This document shows, one piece after another, positions 17,573-27,808 of a stretch of DNA of 64,000 nucleotides; the stretch's first letter is position 1; the number at the start of each line of letters is the position of its first letter. Below the pieces are notes generated by a model. The model saw nothing but the letters and a program-made list of their open reading frames with translations. It did not search any database and was not told the DNA's origin. The position numbers were made by a program, and so were the translations under genes. Location of the stretch: positions 310,001 through 374,000 of the forward strand of contig JAHHIA010000005.1 of the NCBI GenBank assembly GCA_019359045.1. Reading direction: 5' to 3'. Origin of the DNA: Scytolyngbya sp. HA4215-MV1. Its GTDB lineage: Bacteria; Cyanobacteriota; Cyanobacteriia; Leptolyngbyales; Leptolyngbyaceae.

Positions 17573-19435
17573 ATGGCGCTAATTGTTCAAAAATACGGGG
17601 GAACGTCGGTCGGGTCAGTCGAACGAATTCAAGCAGTGGCTCAGCGTGTTTTACAAACCGCCCAGGCTGGTAACTCAGTGGTAGTCGTAGTTTCAGCAAT
17701 GGGTAAAACGACTGATGGGTTAGTGAAACTGGCGTATGAGATTTCTGCTAGCCCCAGCCGACGAGAAATGGATATGTTACTTTCGACCGGAGAGCAAGTG
17801 TCGATCGCCCTGCTCAGTATGGCATTGCAAGAGCTGGGACAGCCCGCAATTTCTCTAACTGGAGCGCAAGTAGGCATTGTAACCGAGGCTGCCCATACCC
17901 GTGCTCGGATTTTGAACATTGCCACTGATCGTTTGGAACAACACCTCCAGAATGGGCAAGTAGTGATCGTTGCTGGCTTCCAGGGGGTCAGTAGCGCCAA
18001 CAGCCTGGAGATCACCACCCTGGGACGAGGGGGATCAGATACCTCAGCTGTCGCTCTGGCAGCTGCATTGAGAGCAGATCTGTGTGAGATTTATACTGAT
18101 GTACCGGGGATTTTGACGGCTGATCCCCGCCTTGTGCCCGATGCTCAGTTGATGAGCGAAATTACTTCGGACGAAATGTTGGAGCTTGCTAGTTTAGGGG
18201 CAAAGGTATTGCATCCCCGCGCAGTGGAGATTGCCCGGAACTATGGCGTACTGTTGGTGGTGAGATCGAGTTGGACAGATGATCCCGGCACCAAAGTGCT
18301 TTCGCCTGTACCCCAACCGCGTCCCTTGGAAGGGTTGGAAATTGCTCATCCTGTCGATGGGGTGGAGTTTGACACCGATCAGGCAAAGATTGCCCTACTT
18401 AGAGTGCCCGATCGTCCTGGTATTGCTGCCCGTCTGTTTGGTGAAATTGCCTCACAAGACCTGGATGTGGATCTGATTATCCAGTCTATCCATGAAGGGA
18501 ATACCAACGACATCGCCTTTACCGTAACCAAAAATTCTGCTACTCATGCCGAAGCGGTTGCTAGTGCACTGATTCCAGCCTTAGGCGGGGGACAACCTGT
18601 CAGTGATGCCGAGGTCTTAGTCGAACAGCAAATTGCCAAAGTGGCGATCGCAGGTGCGGGGATGATTGGTCGTCCTGGGGTGGCAGCTCAGATGTTTTCA
18701 ACTCTGGCAGATGCAGGTATCAATATCCAGATGATCTCTACGTCTGAAGTCAAGGTGAGTTGTGTGATTGATGCAGTAGAATGCGATCGGGCGATCGCGG
18801 CACTCTGTGGGGTCTTTGAAGTCCGGCAATCGGGAGTCAGAAGACAGGAGACAAGTTTTGAGTTATCCCGGTTGAAGCCGCAGGTCAATGAAGCTCAAAA
18901 CTCAAAACTCAAAACTCAAAATATGCCCCCACCTGTGAGGGGGGTTGCCCTCGACCAAAATCAAGCCCGTCTTGCCATTCGCCATATCCCCGATCGTCCC
19001 GGTATGGCAGCCCGAATTTTTCGCCTGCTAGCCGATCAGAAGGTCAGTGTAGACATGATTATCCAGTCGCAACGTTGTCGCATTGTGGATGGAGTAACTA
19101 CACGCGATATTGCTTTTACAGTGGCAGCGATCGATGCAGAAACCGCTCGTACTGCATTGATCAATGCAGCAACTGACCTGGGTTGCGGCGAGATTACTGT
19201 TGATGCCGAAATTGCCAAAGTCAGTATTGTTGGGTCTGGCATGGTCAACCAACCTGGAGTGGCGGCTCGTATGTTTGCGGCTCTGGCACAAAACCAGATC
19301 AACATCCAGATGATTGCGACATCCGAAATCAAGATTAGCTCTGTCGTAGCAAAGGATCAGGGAGTCCAGGCACTCCAAGCGATTCATGCGGCTTTTGGTT
19401 TATCAGGGGCTGAAAAGATTCAGGTTTCGACATAG
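17573..19435 (+). CDS. lysC: Aspartate kinase with duplicated ACT regions
   Basis: Aspartokinase phosphorylates L-aspartate, the first step to Lys, Thr and Met. The kinase domain (about 1-240) shows [41 protein letters not shown] and [12 protein letters not shown]. Two successive ACT pairs follow, as usual in cyanobacteria: [11 protein letters not shown] and the first [12 protein letters not shown], then [11 protein letters not shown] and [12 protein letters not shown]. Feedback control by Lys/Thr is expected of the family. The ATG at 17573 gives 620 residues and the standard [10 protein letters not shown] start. The linker between the two ACT pairs (about 421-450) contains two heptamer-repeat tracts, which translate to QNSKLKT-like residues. 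Confidence 0.95.
   Translation: MALIVQKYGGTSVGSVERIQAVAQRVLQTAQAGNSVVVVVSAMGKTTDGLVKLAYEISASPSRREMDMLLSTGEQVSIALLSMALQELGQPAISLTGAQVGIVTEAAHTRARILNIATDRLEQHLQNGQVVIVAGFQGVSSANSLEITTLGRGGSDTSAVALAAALRADLCEIYTDVPGILTADPRLVPDAQLMSEITSDEMLELASLGAKVLHPRAVEIARNYGVLLVVRSSWTDDPGTKVLSPVPQPRPLEGLEIAHPVDGVEFDTDQAKIALLRVPDRPGIAARLFGEIASQDLDVDLIIQSIHEGNTNDIAFTVTKNSATHAEAVASALIPALGGGQPVSDAEVLVEQQIAKVAIAGAGMIGRPGVAAQMFSTLADAGINIQMISTSEVKVSCVIDAVECDRAIAALCGVFEVRQSGVRRQETSFELSRLKPQVNEAQNSKLKTQNMPPPVRGVALDQNQARLAIRHIPDRPGMAARIFRLLADQKVSVDMIIQSQRCRIVDGVTTRDIAFTVAAIDAETARTALINAATDLGCGEITVDAEIAKVSIVGSGMVNQPGVAARMFAALAQNQINIQMIATSEIKISSVVAKDQGVQALQAIHAAFGLSGAEKIQVST
18833..18922 (+). repeat. Heptanucleotide repeat tracts inside lysC
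   Basis: Two tracts of 7-nt units are in the coding strand. The first is 18833-18860 (GGAGTCA, GAAGACA, GGAGACA, AGTTTTG). The second is 18895-18922 (CAAAACT three times, then CAAAATA). The second uses the same unit, on the same coding strand, as the tract in the kinase gene at 4546-4615. They lie in the linker between the two ACT pairs. Confidence 0.85.
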
Positions 19436-19897
19436 GAATCTTGCCTCGCGAACAGAGAATGCGAGACCTGTTTAGCCATCATTTTAGGCAACCAATGATT
19501 TGAACCAGTGTCCAAAACCACTGAAAATTTGTTAGAAAAAATGTCTCGAATTGATTCCTTAACCCATCTTTAACAGTGCTCCTTCTCTTCGACATAAAAG
19601 GACTCCCTATCTAATGGATCAAGTGGTCTGTTTCACAGCAAATGTTGATGTCCTGAGAAGGATTGCTAGTCAAGCTTTCAAGCACATCAGCCTCATATTT
19701 AGGGGTAAATCCAAGAATTCTCAGCCATCTTGATTGGACAGTTTTTCTAGAGCTATTTAATTTTTAGTGGAATAAATTTAGAGAAGTTCTGAAGATTTGC
19801 CCACTTTTGTCCCCGAATTTTCTTGATCCCCCTTGCCAACTGTTCCACAGAATCAGACACTATTCTTGGGAGCAGACTGGCAGTTAAGAGGTTTCTT

Positions 19898-21196
19898 GTG
19901 AAAAGAGTTCTAGCAATTATTTTAGGAGGAGGCGCAGGTACTCGCCTTTATCCTCTTACTAAGCAGCGCGCGAAGCCAGCCGTGCCTCTCGCTGGCAAAT
20001 ACCGCTTGATTGATATTCCTGTCAGTAATTGTATTAATTCAGAGATCTTTAAGATCTATGTACTGACACAGTTTAATTCTGCTTCACTCAACCGTCACAT
20101 TGCTCGAACCTATAGTTTTTCGGGCTTTAGTGAAGGATTTGTTGAGGTTTTAGCCGCTCAACAAACTCCAGAGAACCCTAATTGGTTCCAGGGCACAGCG
20201 GATGCGGTGCGTCAGTATCTCTGGCTTTTGCAAGAATGGGAAGTAGACGAGTGTGTGATTTTGTCGGGTGACCACCTCTACCGGATGGACTACCGACAAT
20301 TTGTGGAGCGTCATCGGGAAACGGGAGCTGATATTACTCTCTCTGTTGTGCCGATGGATGAAAAACGTGCTTCGGACTTTGGGTTGATGAAGATTGATAC
20401 TGAGGGGCGAGTGATCGACTTCAGCGAGAAACCCAAGGGCGAAAACTTGAAGAAGATGCAGGTAGATACCACGGTGTTGGGACTATCTCCCGAAGAAGCG
20501 AAGCAGTATCCGTACATTGCTTCTATGGGGATCTATGTTTTCAATAAGAATGTTTTGGTAAAGTTGTTGCGGCAATCACCCGACCAAACTGATTTTGGTA
20601 AAGAAATTATCCCCGCTGCTGCTGCTACCAATCATAACGTCCAGGCATATTTATTTAAGGGTTACTGGGAAGACATTGGGACGATCGAGTCATTCTATGA
20701 CGCTAACCTGGCGTTGACTCGCCAACCTCAACCCCCTTTCAGCTTTTACGAAGAAGCCGCACCGATTTACACTCGTCAGCGTTACCTCCCTCCCAGCAAA
20801 TATTTAGATTGCTCGATCAGCGAGTCGATTATTGGCGAAGGCTGCATCCTCAAAAAATGCCGCATTCACCACTCCGTGTTGGGTGTGAGATCGCGCATTG
20901 AGACGGGCTGTACGATCGAAGAAACCCTGATTATGGGAGCAGATTACTACCAGCCTTTTGCCGAACATCACTCCACCGTAGAGCTTGAAGATGACCAGGT
21001 TCCTCTGGGGATCGGTTCCGATACCCTCATCCGTCGTGCCATCATCGACAAAAATGCCCGCATTGGTCGCAATGTCCAAATTATCAATAAGGATCGGGTA
21101 CAAGATGCCGAGCGGGAAAACCTGGGCTTCTACATCCGGAGCGGCATTGTAGTTGTATTGAAAAATGCTGTCATCCCCGACGGCACAATTATCTAA
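19898..21196 (+). CDS. glgC: Glucose-1-phosphate adenylyltransferase
   Basis: GlgC makes ADP-glucose from glucose 1-phosphate and ATP, the committed step of glycogen synthesis. It carries [36 protein letters not shown], the YTQ-like [30 protein letters not shown] and a C-terminal left-handed beta-helix with [10 protein letters not shown] place the start at the GTG at 19898, which follows AAGAGG at six bases and gives the family start [12 protein letters not shown]. An ATG at 19823 would add 25 residues with no homologous look. The protein has 432 residues. The 460-bp gap after lysC holds no gene. A strong terminator follows. Allosteric control by 3-phosphoglycerate and phosphate is typical of the family. 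Confidence 0.95.
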   Translation: MKRVLAIILGGGAGTRLYPLTKQRAKPAVPLAGKYRLIDIPVSNCINSEIFKIYVLTQFNSASLNRHIARTYSFSGFSEGFVEVLAAQQTPENPNWFQGTADAVRQYLWLLQEWEVDECVILSGDHLYRMDYRQFVERHRETGADITLSVVPMDEKRASDFGLMKIDTEGRVIDFSEKPKGENLKKMQVDTTVLGLSPEEAKQYPYIASMGIYVFNKNVLVKLLRQSPDQTDFGKEIIPAAAATNHNVQAYLFKGYWEDIGTIESFYDANLALTRQPQPPFSFYEEAAPIYTRQRYLPPSKYLDCSISESIIGEGCILKKCRIHHSVLGVRSRIETGCTIEETLIMGADYYQPFAEHHSTVELEDDQVPLGIGSDTLIRRAIIDKNARIGRNVQIINKDRVQDAERENLGFYIRSGIVVVLKNAVIPDGTII

Positions 21197-21223
21197 GCAA
21201 AGAATCAAAAATTCAGTCTTAGC

Positions 21224-21257
21224 AAAACCTTCTCTCAAGCTGAGAGAAGGTTTTTTT
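21224..21257 (+). terminator. Rho-independent terminator after glgC
   Basis: AAAACCTTCTCTCA (21224-21237) pairs perfectly with 21241-21254 around the loop AGC. The T run reaches 21257. It starts 28 bases after the glgC stop and separates glgC from glyS. This is the clearest intrinsic terminator in the window. Confidence 0.9.
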
Positions 21258-21354
21258 ACATCCCCTCTCTGCATGCCTGTGTCTCCCTCTAGCCCCTGGC
21301 AAGGTAAACTGTTGAGGTTAATGTGTGAATCCTGCTGCTAAGCATTTAGGGTCT

Positions 21355-23508
21355 ATGGCGACGTTTTTATTGGAAGTGGGTACCGAGGAATTGCCCGCTG
21401 GGTTTGTGGCTGATGCATTGATACAGTGGCAGGAAAAAATCCCAAAAAGTTTGGCAGAACATTCCTTGTCTGTTGGGGCTGTAGAAGTTTATGGCACTCC
21501 GCGACGGTTGGCAGTACTGATTCGGGATTTGCCACTCCAACAACCAGATCAGACGGAAGAAATCAAGGGACCTCCGGCAAAAGCGGCATTTCAGGATGGC
21601 AAACCCACCAAAGCCGCGATCGGCTTTGCCCAAAAGCAGGGGGTCGATCTAGCAGATTTTGAAATTCGCCCGACTGAGAAGGGGGAATTTGTCTTTGTCC
21701 AAAAAACTCTGCTGGGACAGCCCACGGCACAACTGTTACCAGACTTGGCAATGCAGTGGATTACCAGTTTGGAAGGCAAGCGGTTCATGCGTTGGGGTGA
21801 TGGGGATTTGCGTTTTTCTCGCCCAATTCGCTGGTTAGTGGCGTTGCTGGATGATGCGGTGCTGCCCATGACGCTCACCAATGGCTCTGAAACCCACATC
21901 AGCGATCGTCGCTCCTGGGGGCATCGCGTCTTGCACCCAGCTCCAATTGAGATCGCCCATGCCGGTGATTATTTGACTGCAATGCAATCTATCTTTGTCA
22001 CAGTCGATCCTCAACAACGGCAAACCCAAATTCAAACGCAAGCAGTGCAGGTAGCCCAGCAAGCGGGAGGAGTAGCCGTCATTGATCCCGATTTGTTGCA
22101 AGAAGTGATTCATTTAGTGGAGTATCCCACTGCGGTCGTCGGTCAGTTTGATGTGGATTTTTTGGCACTGCCATCGGAAGTGATCATCACTGAAATGGAA
22201 AGCCACCAGCGCTATTTCCCTGTGTTGAAAAGTGAGGGGAGCAGCGAGTTATTGCCCTATTTCATCACCATTGCCAATGGCGACCCTGCCAAGGCGGACA
22301 TCATTGCAGAGGGCAATCAGCGCGTGATTCGGGCACGCTTGTCGGATGGCAAGTTCTTTTTTGATGCCGATCGCGCCCAACCGTTAGAAAGCTATTTACC
22401 TCGTCTGGAAACTGTCACCTTTCAGGAAGATCTGGGATCGGTACGGCAGAAGGTCGATCGCATTTGCCAGATCGCTGATCGCGTTGCTGAACAATTGCAG
22501 TTGAGCCAGGACGATCGTGCCCAGGTGCAACGGGCAGCGCTGCTCAGCAAAGCCGATCTGGTGACGCAAATGGTGGGTGAATTTCCCGAACTGCAAGGAG
22601 TAATGGGGCAAAAATACGCACTTGCCAGTGGTGAAACTGCTGGGGTTGCAACCGCCATTGTGGAACATTATTTGCCCAAAGGGGCAGAAGATAATCTACC
22701 AGTCACGCTGATGGGTCAGGTGGTGGGGATTGCCGATCGCCTCGATACGCTGAGTGGCATTTTTGGCTTGGGCATGGTGCCCACTGGGTCTTCCGATCCC
22801 TTTGCATTGCGACGAGCAGCCAATGCGATCGTCCATATCATTTGGGCAGCGAATCTGAGTCAGCTAAATCTGTCGCAATTGTTGGAACAAGCCATTGCCC
22901 CGTTGGCACAGTCCCACACGAAAGTATTAAAACTATCGCCAGCTGAGCTACTTCAGCAATTACAAGATTTCTTTTTGCAACGGATTCGTACCCTACTTCT
23001 GGATGACGAAGGCATTGACTATGACCTAGTGAATGCTGTGTTGGGAGAAAACGATCCTGACTATAGCCAACGGGCATTAGAAAACTTGCCGGATGTGCGC
23101 AATCGTGCTCAATTTCTACAAGCCATTCGCGAAGATGGGCGTTTGGCTACCATTTACGAAACTGTAAACCGCGCGTCTCGATTGGCAGCCCAAGGCAATC
23201 TGGACACAACCCAGTTAAATCCGGCTGAAGTGGTACAGCCTGCCCGGTTCCAAAAAGCTTCAGAGCCAGCCTTCTATGAGGCACTCGTGCAACTCCATCA
23301 ACAAGAACAGACGCATCAGGACTACACCGCCCTGGTTGCCGCCCTGTCAAAGATTGCCCCAACTGTCAATGCCTTTTTTGATGGGGCTGACAGTGTTTTA
23401 GTCATGGACCCCAATGCCGACATCAAACGCAATCGCTTGAACCTGTTAGGCATTTTGCGAAACCATGCGCGAGTGCTGGCGGATTTTGGGGCGATCGTGA
23501 AAGGTTGA
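21355..23508 (+). CDS. glyS: Glycyl-tRNA synthetase beta subunit
   Basis: GlyS is the beta chain of the heterotetrameric bacterial glycyl-tRNA synthetase and contributes tRNA recognition. The family start [18 protein letters not shown] is present, with [84 protein letters not shown] and the C-terminal HD-like and anticodon-binding regions ([16 protein letters not shown]). The ATG at 21355 gives 717 residues. Ten codons upstream another in-frame start exists but is not conserved. glyQ is not in the window; separation of glyQ and glyS is common in cyanobacteria. Confidence 0.95.
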   Translation: MATFLLEVGTEELPAGFVADALIQWQEKIPKSLAEHSLSVGAVEVYGTPRRLAVLIRDLPLQQPDQTEEIKGPPAKAAFQDGKPTKAAIGFAQKQGVDLADFEIRPTEKGEFVFVQKTLLGQPTAQLLPDLAMQWITSLEGKRFMRWGDGDLRFSRPIRWLVALLDDAVLPMTLTNGSETHISDRRSWGHRVLHPAPIEIAHAGDYLTAMQSIFVTVDPQQRQTQIQTQAVQVAQQAGGVAVIDPDLLQEVIHLVEYPTAVVGQFDVDFLALPSEVIITEMESHQRYFPVLKSEGSSELLPYFITIANGDPAKADIIAEGNQRVIRARLSDGKFFFDADRAQPLESYLPRLETVTFQEDLGSVRQKVDRICQIADRVAEQLQLSQDDRAQVQRAALLSKADLVTQMVGEFPELQGVMGQKYALASGETAGVATAIVEHYLPKGAEDNLPVTLMGQVVGIADRLDTLSGIFGLGMVPTGSSDPFALRRAANAIVHIIWAANLSQLNLSQLLEQAIAPLAQSHTKVLKLSPAELLQQLQDFFLQRIRTLLLDDEGIDYDLVNAVLGENDPDYSQRALENLPDVRNRAQFLQAIREDGRLATIYETVNRASRLAAQGNLDTTQLNPAEVVQPARFQKASEPAFYEALVQLHQQEQTHQDYTALVAALSKIAPTVNAFFDGADSVLVMDPNADIKRNRLNLLGILRNHARVLADFGAIVKG

Positions 23509-23521
23509 GAGAGGAGAGAGC

Positions 23522-23563
23522 ATTCTGATTCTTGAATTCTGACTCCTGATTCTTGAATTCTAA
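23522..23563. repeat. Degenerate heptamer tandem repeat between glyS and pepP
   Basis: Six 7-nt units are in a row: ATTCTGA, TTCTTGA, ATTCTGA, CTCCTGA, TTCTTGA and ATTCTAA. This creates an exact 16-bp direct repeat with a 21-bp period. It fills most of the 88-bp gap between the two convergent genes. Confidence 0.75.
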
Positions 23564-23596
23564 ACTCTCCACTCACTCCCACGATCGCCCAAGCAA

Positions 23597-25480
23597 TTAA
23601 AAGCTACACACTTCCCGCAACCAACTGGCTTCATCCAAAGATAAGGTTGGCGATAACTTCTCAATCACCTGAGCATAATAGGTTTCCAGCCATTGCCGCT
23701 GTCGGACATCCAGCTCTGCCAGATCAATTAAGCGTTTGTCGAAGGGGATATAAGTCAACGATTCAAAGCCATACCAGGGAGTCGCATTTGTCTCAGAAGC
23801 AGGGTCGTTTTTGGTCGTTAATTCCTTCACTACATACAGATTTTCTAACCGAATGCCACCCCAACCCGATCGATAAAACCCCGGCTCAATGCTGGTTATC
23901 ATGCCAGGTTCCAGGGCTTGCTGCGATCGCCGACTAATCCCATTGGGTCCTTCATGCACATTCAAAAAGGCACCCACCCCATGTCCCGTACCATGCCCAT
24001 AGTCCAGTTCTGAGTGCCACATCGACGCACGAGCGATACCATCCAGTTGCACGCCTGTGGCTCCCTTCGGGAATCGCTGCATTGCACAGTTAATATGCGC
24101 CTTGAGAACAGCGGTGTAGCGATCGATTTGTTCCGAGGTGGGGTCACCTACGATCGCAGTGCGAGTGTCATCGGTCGTACCGGAGAGATACTGCGCACCT
24201 GAATCCAGCAGCAGAAATTGTCCGGTTTGCAGAGACCCCAAAGCACTGGGAGTACCATAGTGCACAATCGAACTATTTGCCCCAGTTGCCGCGATCGTAT
24301 TGAAACTCAAGCCTTGAAACCCAGATTCCTCTGCGTAGAACCCTTCGATTTGCTTTGCCACATCCAATTCAGTCAGAGTGATTCCCTGCGTGAACTGATC
24401 TGATAGCCATTTCAGCGTACGGGTTTTGGCACGGCTGGCACGCAAATTTGCCTGCTGCATTTGTGCAATCTCGATTGCATTCTTGCGGGCTTTCATCCCC
24501 TCGATCGGGTTTTTAGCTTCAATGAATTTGGCAGAACCAGCCAATACCAGCGGTTCCAGCAACTGATACGTTCCCATCGTTGTCATCCCTAGATCCAATA
24601 AAATGGCAGGGGCTTGCAATTGGGTCACCAAATGTTGCAAAGTTTCGGCATAGTGCTCGTAGGGCAACAACTTGAGCTGTTGACTCACCGATGCTTGCAG
24701 CGTAGGATCAATTCGCTCCAGGTTGGTAAATAGATACGCTTCTTCCAGGGTCAAAATGGCGTAGGCAATAAACACGGGATTGTAGGAAATATCCCAGCCA
24801 CGCCAATTGAGTAACCAAGCGATTTGATCCAGCTTTGTCACTGGCAGCAGATTTGCCCTCTTCTTCTGCATGGCTTCCCGCACCCGTTCTAGCTTCTGCT
24901 GGCAAGATTCTCCGGTCAACGCATCTGGAACCGAGAAAACAGGAGATTCTCCATAAGGGATTGCAGCCTCTGGTTGAGACAATTGCTGCCGCACCTGTGC
25001 CACTAAATTGTCTAACAGCGGCACTAGCACCACGCCAGATGGTTGCAACTGGTCCCGCAACTCGCGAAACTGCGTCACCGACAGCGTAAAGGGATCAAGC
25101 CCCAATCGGAACGCACCACGAGCGGTCTGTCCCAACTCTTCTAGCCTTTCAGTCAGCGTTTTATGCCCATCCAGCCCCAACTTAACCGGCTGAATCAACG
25201 TCAAATCGACCTGTAAATCAACTTGCTCGTGATAGCGAAAATCGACAAACAACCAACTTTGATCTTGTCCTACTAAAAAATCACCCGCTGATCCCGTAAA
25301 CCCACTGATCCAGGTGCGATGTTGCTTTGCCTCTGGCACATATTCATTCAGATGTTCATCCGCAGAAGGGATCAAGTAAGCATCTAGCTGGTGGGCTGCC
25401 ATACGCGATCGCAGCGCCGCCAGTTTTGCTTGGGTTGATTGAGAGTGAGTTTCAGAAATCGCCAGATCAGTAAGAGTCAT
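23597..25480 (-). CDS. Xaa-Pro aminopeptidase (M24 family, APP-type)
   Basis: This 627-residue enzyme is a three-domain aminopeptidase P, like eukaryotic APP1, and removes N-terminal residues that precede proline. Two N-terminal creatinase-like domains (about 15-165 and 185-325) precede the pita-bread catalytic domain (330-560). The dimetal ligands are visible: Asp426 in LLDSGAQ, Asp437 in TTDDTRT, His500 in GHGTGHGVG, Glu532 in SIEPGFY and Glu546 in RLENL. A C-terminal extension (560-627) with YIPFDKRLIDL is standard for this long form. It is cytosolic, with no signal peptide. It is convergent with glyS. Confidence 0.93.
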   Translation of the reverse strand: MTLTDLAISETHSQSTQAKLAALRSRMAAHQLDAYLIPSADEHLNEYVPEAKQHRTWISGFTGSAGDFLVGQDQSWLFVDFRYHEQVDLQVDLTLIQPVKLGLDGHKTLTERLEELGQTARGAFRLGLDPFTLSVTQFRELRDQLQPSGVVLVPLLDNLVAQVRQQLSQPEAAIPYGESPVFSVPDALTGESCQQKLERVREAMQKKRANLLPVTKLDQIAWLLNWRGWDISYNPVFIAYAILTLEEAYLFTNLERIDPTLQASVSQQLKLLPYEHYAETLQHLVTQLQAPAILLDLGMTTMGTYQLLEPLVLAGSAKFIEAKNPIEGMKARKNAIEIAQMQQANLRASRAKTRTLKWLSDQFTQGITLTELDVAKQIEGFYAEESGFQGLSFNTIAATGANSSIVHYGTPSALGSLQTGQFLLLDSGAQYLSGTTDDTRTAIVGDPTSEQIDRYTAVLKAHINCAMQRFPKGATGVQLDGIARASMWHSELDYGHGTGHGVGAFLNVHEGPNGISRRSQQALEPGMITSIEPGFYRSGWGGIRLENLYVVKELTTKNDPASETNATPWYGFESLTYIPFDKRLIDLAELDVRQRQWLETYYAQVIEKLSPTLSLDEASWLREVCSF

Positions 25481-25575
25481 AGGGCAACGGGAATCAAAAA
25501 GACTTTTATCAATTCTAACGATGCCACCCCTTCCCTCAACGCAAGTTCCCTCATCACCCCATCACCTCATCACCT

Positions 25576-26427
25576 CTATTGGTACAAAGGCGCTGGCTTT
25601 TCCCGAATTCTGGCTTCGATCGGTTTCACTTTTTGAATAAACGTAATCAGATCTTTGTAATCGGGCACGGGCGCATTGGGCACATAGCCTGCTTCTTGAG
25701 CGATCGCAGGCAAAACGCTACTCATCACCTGCTGGATCACCCGTTGCTGGTTCCGCTCAACCGTGGGACTAATCAATACCGAGCCAGCCGGAATTCTACG
25801 ACTGGCATGAAGAATCCGAAACTGCACGGGAGCAAATTCGGAATGCAGATGTTCAAACTCGTCTTTGGATAAGGCACCCACCTCCACCTCCTGTTTAGCA
25901 ATCCAGGCTAGGACGGTTTTGGGGGTTGGGGCAATCCGGATTTCTGCTGGAGCAGTGCCATACAGTTCATACAGCGGCACATAATACCCGGTGGCAGAAC
26001 CGGGTTGTCCAAGTGCTATACGCTTACCACTGACCTCGCCAAGTTTTTGCAAGGGACTATTTTTTAGCACCACCAGCACAGAACTCTGGTTATTCACTCC
26101 TTGCAGTGGAAAGAGGGGTAAATATTGCCCAGTAGAAATAGCGATCGCTGCTAACCCTGGTGGCGCAAACACCAGTGACCACTTTTTCTGATGAATTTGT
26201 TCGATTGCTTTGACCTCGTTATAGACTGGCTCCAATTCGACCAATGTTTTTGACTGATCGCCTAAATAATCGGTAAAGCGATGGTAGCGATCGACCGATT
26301 GGGTTCCCTCTCCATAAGCAACAACGCCGATCGTCAACTTGCTCACCTGCTGTTCTGGAGCCTCTGACGTAGAACATCCGACCAGCAGCCAAAAACCTAA
26401 CAGTAAAAACCAACGACGTGAAGCCAT
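25576..26427 (-). CDS. PhnD-like substrate-binding lipoprotein, orphan
   Basis: This 283-residue protein starts with a lipoprotein signal peptide ending in the lipobox LLVGC, so it is a membrane-anchored periplasmic protein. The body matches periplasmic binding proteins of the phosphate/phosphonate (PhnD-like) class: LTIGVVAYGEG, FAPPGLAAIA, SGKRIALGQPGSATGYYVP and the conserved Asn-Asn-Gln-Ser stretch. No permease or ATPase gene is beside it. It may serve a distant transporter or act as the sensory partner of a membrane receptor. It is divergent from a heme/HAMP membrane protein, 386 bp away. The ligand cannot be deduced. Confidence 0.8.
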   Translation of the reverse strand: MASRRWFLLLGFWLLVGCSTSEAPEQQVSKLTIGVVAYGEGTQSVDRYHRFTDYLGDQSKTLVELEPVYNEVKAIEQIHQKKWSLVFAPPGLAAIAISTGQYLPLFPLQGVNNQSSVLVVLKNSPLQKLGEVSGKRIALGQPGSATGYYVPLYELYGTAPAEIRIAPTPKTVLAWIAKQEVEVGALSKDEFEHLHSEFAPVQFRILHASRRIPAGSVLISPTVERNQQRVIQQVMSSVLPAIAQEAGYVPNAPVPDYKDLITFIQKVKPIEARIREKPAPLYQ

Positions 26428-26693
26428 ACCTGTCTCACATAAAAAACTAGGAGAACCTATCAGAAATCTGGTCGATATCGTGATGCTGCTTCTTGCCTTC
26501 TTATCTGGATTGCGAAAAGGTTACCGAAGGAAACCTCTTGGGCAAAGCTTCCTAATTTCATCGATGATTTAGGACTGTTGTATAAGAAGATATATTCATC
26601 TATAGCAGCCCTCAATCACAAGTTATTGAGGAGTTGCGAAGTCGTTTTCTGGCAAAACGCCCTTTCACCATTCAAACTAGGGGTCGTTTTTGT

Positions 26694-26717
26694 AGATTTG
26701 AGAGTCTACTCAAATCT
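26694..26717. promoter_or_regulatory. 9-bp perfect inverted repeat upstream of heme/HAMP gene
   Basis: AGATTTGAG (26694-26702) and CTCAAATCT (26709-26717) flank a 6-bp spacer, about 96 bp before the start of the next gene. It sits in the divergent promoter region, so it may be an operator for a dimeric regulator or an untranslated-leader hairpin. Otherwise 26428-26813 has no gene. Confidence 0.35.
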
Positions 26718-26813
26718 GTCTTGATGGACTACTAGGATTGCGGCATCCGCGATCGTCGGCAATGCCATTCTTGGCAGTGACCGACTCACGCCCAAAGTAT
26801 CTTGAGGTCACGA

Positions 26814-27716
26814 ATGCTCAAAAACTTTAAGCTGAGCCAAAAGTTTAATATTCTGTTACTCTCAGCATTTCTTTGTGCCATACTCCTGAGCGGCATCGCC
26901 TTTTCAACCCTATTAAATCGAGATACCGAGCAAGAAGTGACTGCCAAAGCCACAATTTTGCTGAAAACCATGCTGGCAGTCCGAGACTACACATCCACAC
27001 AGATCAATCCTGAATTAGCTCCCCGCTTGGAAACAGAAACGGAGTTTCTACCTCAAACTGTTCCCGGTTACTCTGCCAGAGAAGTGTTTGAGCGATTTCG
27101 CTCCGATCAAGACTATTCCGACTTTTTCTATAAAGAAGCAACTCTGAACCCAACCAATCTTCGCGATAAAGCGGATGGATTTGAAGCAGATTTGGTCAAT
27201 CGGTTTCGGAGTAGTTCTACGCTCAAAGAACTCACAGGATATCGATCGTCCCCAGCAGGAGACCTGTTTTATATCGCCCGTCCCATTGCTATTGTCAAAG
27301 AAAGCTGCCTGCGCTGCCACAGTACCCCCGAAAAAGCGCCTAAAAGCCAACTCACCACCTACGGCAGTGACAATGGATTTGGCTGGAAACTCAACGAAAC
27401 TGTAGGCGCACAAATTATTTCAGTCCCTGCTAGTGGAGTACGGAGTACTGCCCGCAAAGCCTTTCTTTTATTTATGAGCATTGTGATCGCGGCATTTGTT
27501 CTCGTCATGATCATTATTAACCTCTTGCTAAGGCGATCGGTGATTCAACCGCTCAACCAGATGGCAACCGCCGCCAATGAAGTCAGCATGGGCAATATGG
27601 AGGCTGAGTTTGAACAGGCTTCTAACGATGAGATTGGCAAACTCGCAGCCGCGTTCAATCGGATGAAGACCAGCCTGATCATGGCAATGAGTATGTTGAG
27701 AGATGGCGAAGAGTAA
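26814..27716 (+). CDS. Tll0287-like (DUF3365) heme-binding membrane protein with HAMP
   Basis: This 300-residue protein has an N-terminal membrane helix (about 11-34) and a periplasmic Tll0287-like/DUF3365 sensor domain (40-215). The c-type heme motif is SCLRCHS (Cys165, Cys168, His169). A second helix (217-240) and a cytoplasmic HAMP domain (240-291) follow. It then stops, with no kinase, cyclase or methyl-accepting module. It is therefore a receptor without an output of its own and may pass its signal to another protein. The ATG has GAGG six bases upstream. Heme ligation suggests redox or gas sensing, by family analogy. The divergent PhnD-like lipoprotein could be its periplasmic partner. 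Confidence 0.85.
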   Translation: MLKNFKLSQKFNILLLSAFLCAILLSGIAFSTLLNRDTEQEVTAKATILLKTMLAVRDYTSTQINPELAPRLETETEFLPQTVPGYSAREVFERFRSDQDYSDFFYKEATLNPTNLRDKADGFEADLVNRFRSSSTLKELTGYRSSPAGDLFYIARPIAIVKESCLRCHSTPEKAPKSQLTTYGSDNGFGWKLNETVGAQIISVPASGVRSTARKAFLLFMSIVIAAFVLVMIIINLLLRRSVIQPLNQMATAANEVSMGNMEAEFEQASNDEIGKLAAAFNRMKTSLIMAMSMLRDGEE

Positions 27717-27745
27717 AACGGGAAATCCCAACGGGATTATATTTG

Positions 27746-27808
27746 GCGTTGCTGAAAAGCAGGATGATTTGAAACTTCATTCCAAATCATCCTGCTTTTC
27801 AGCAACGC
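27746..27808 (+). repeat. Hairpin repeat family, copy B (63 bp perfect palindrome)
   Basis: This copy is a perfect 26-bp inverted repeat (27746-27771 with 27783-27808). It begins GCGTTGCTGA and ends AGCAACGC, around the 11-nt loop AAACTTCATTC. It is 30 bp after the stop of the heme/HAMP gene. Unlike the other three copies, its left arm is 26 nt rather than 42 nt. Confidence 0.92.
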
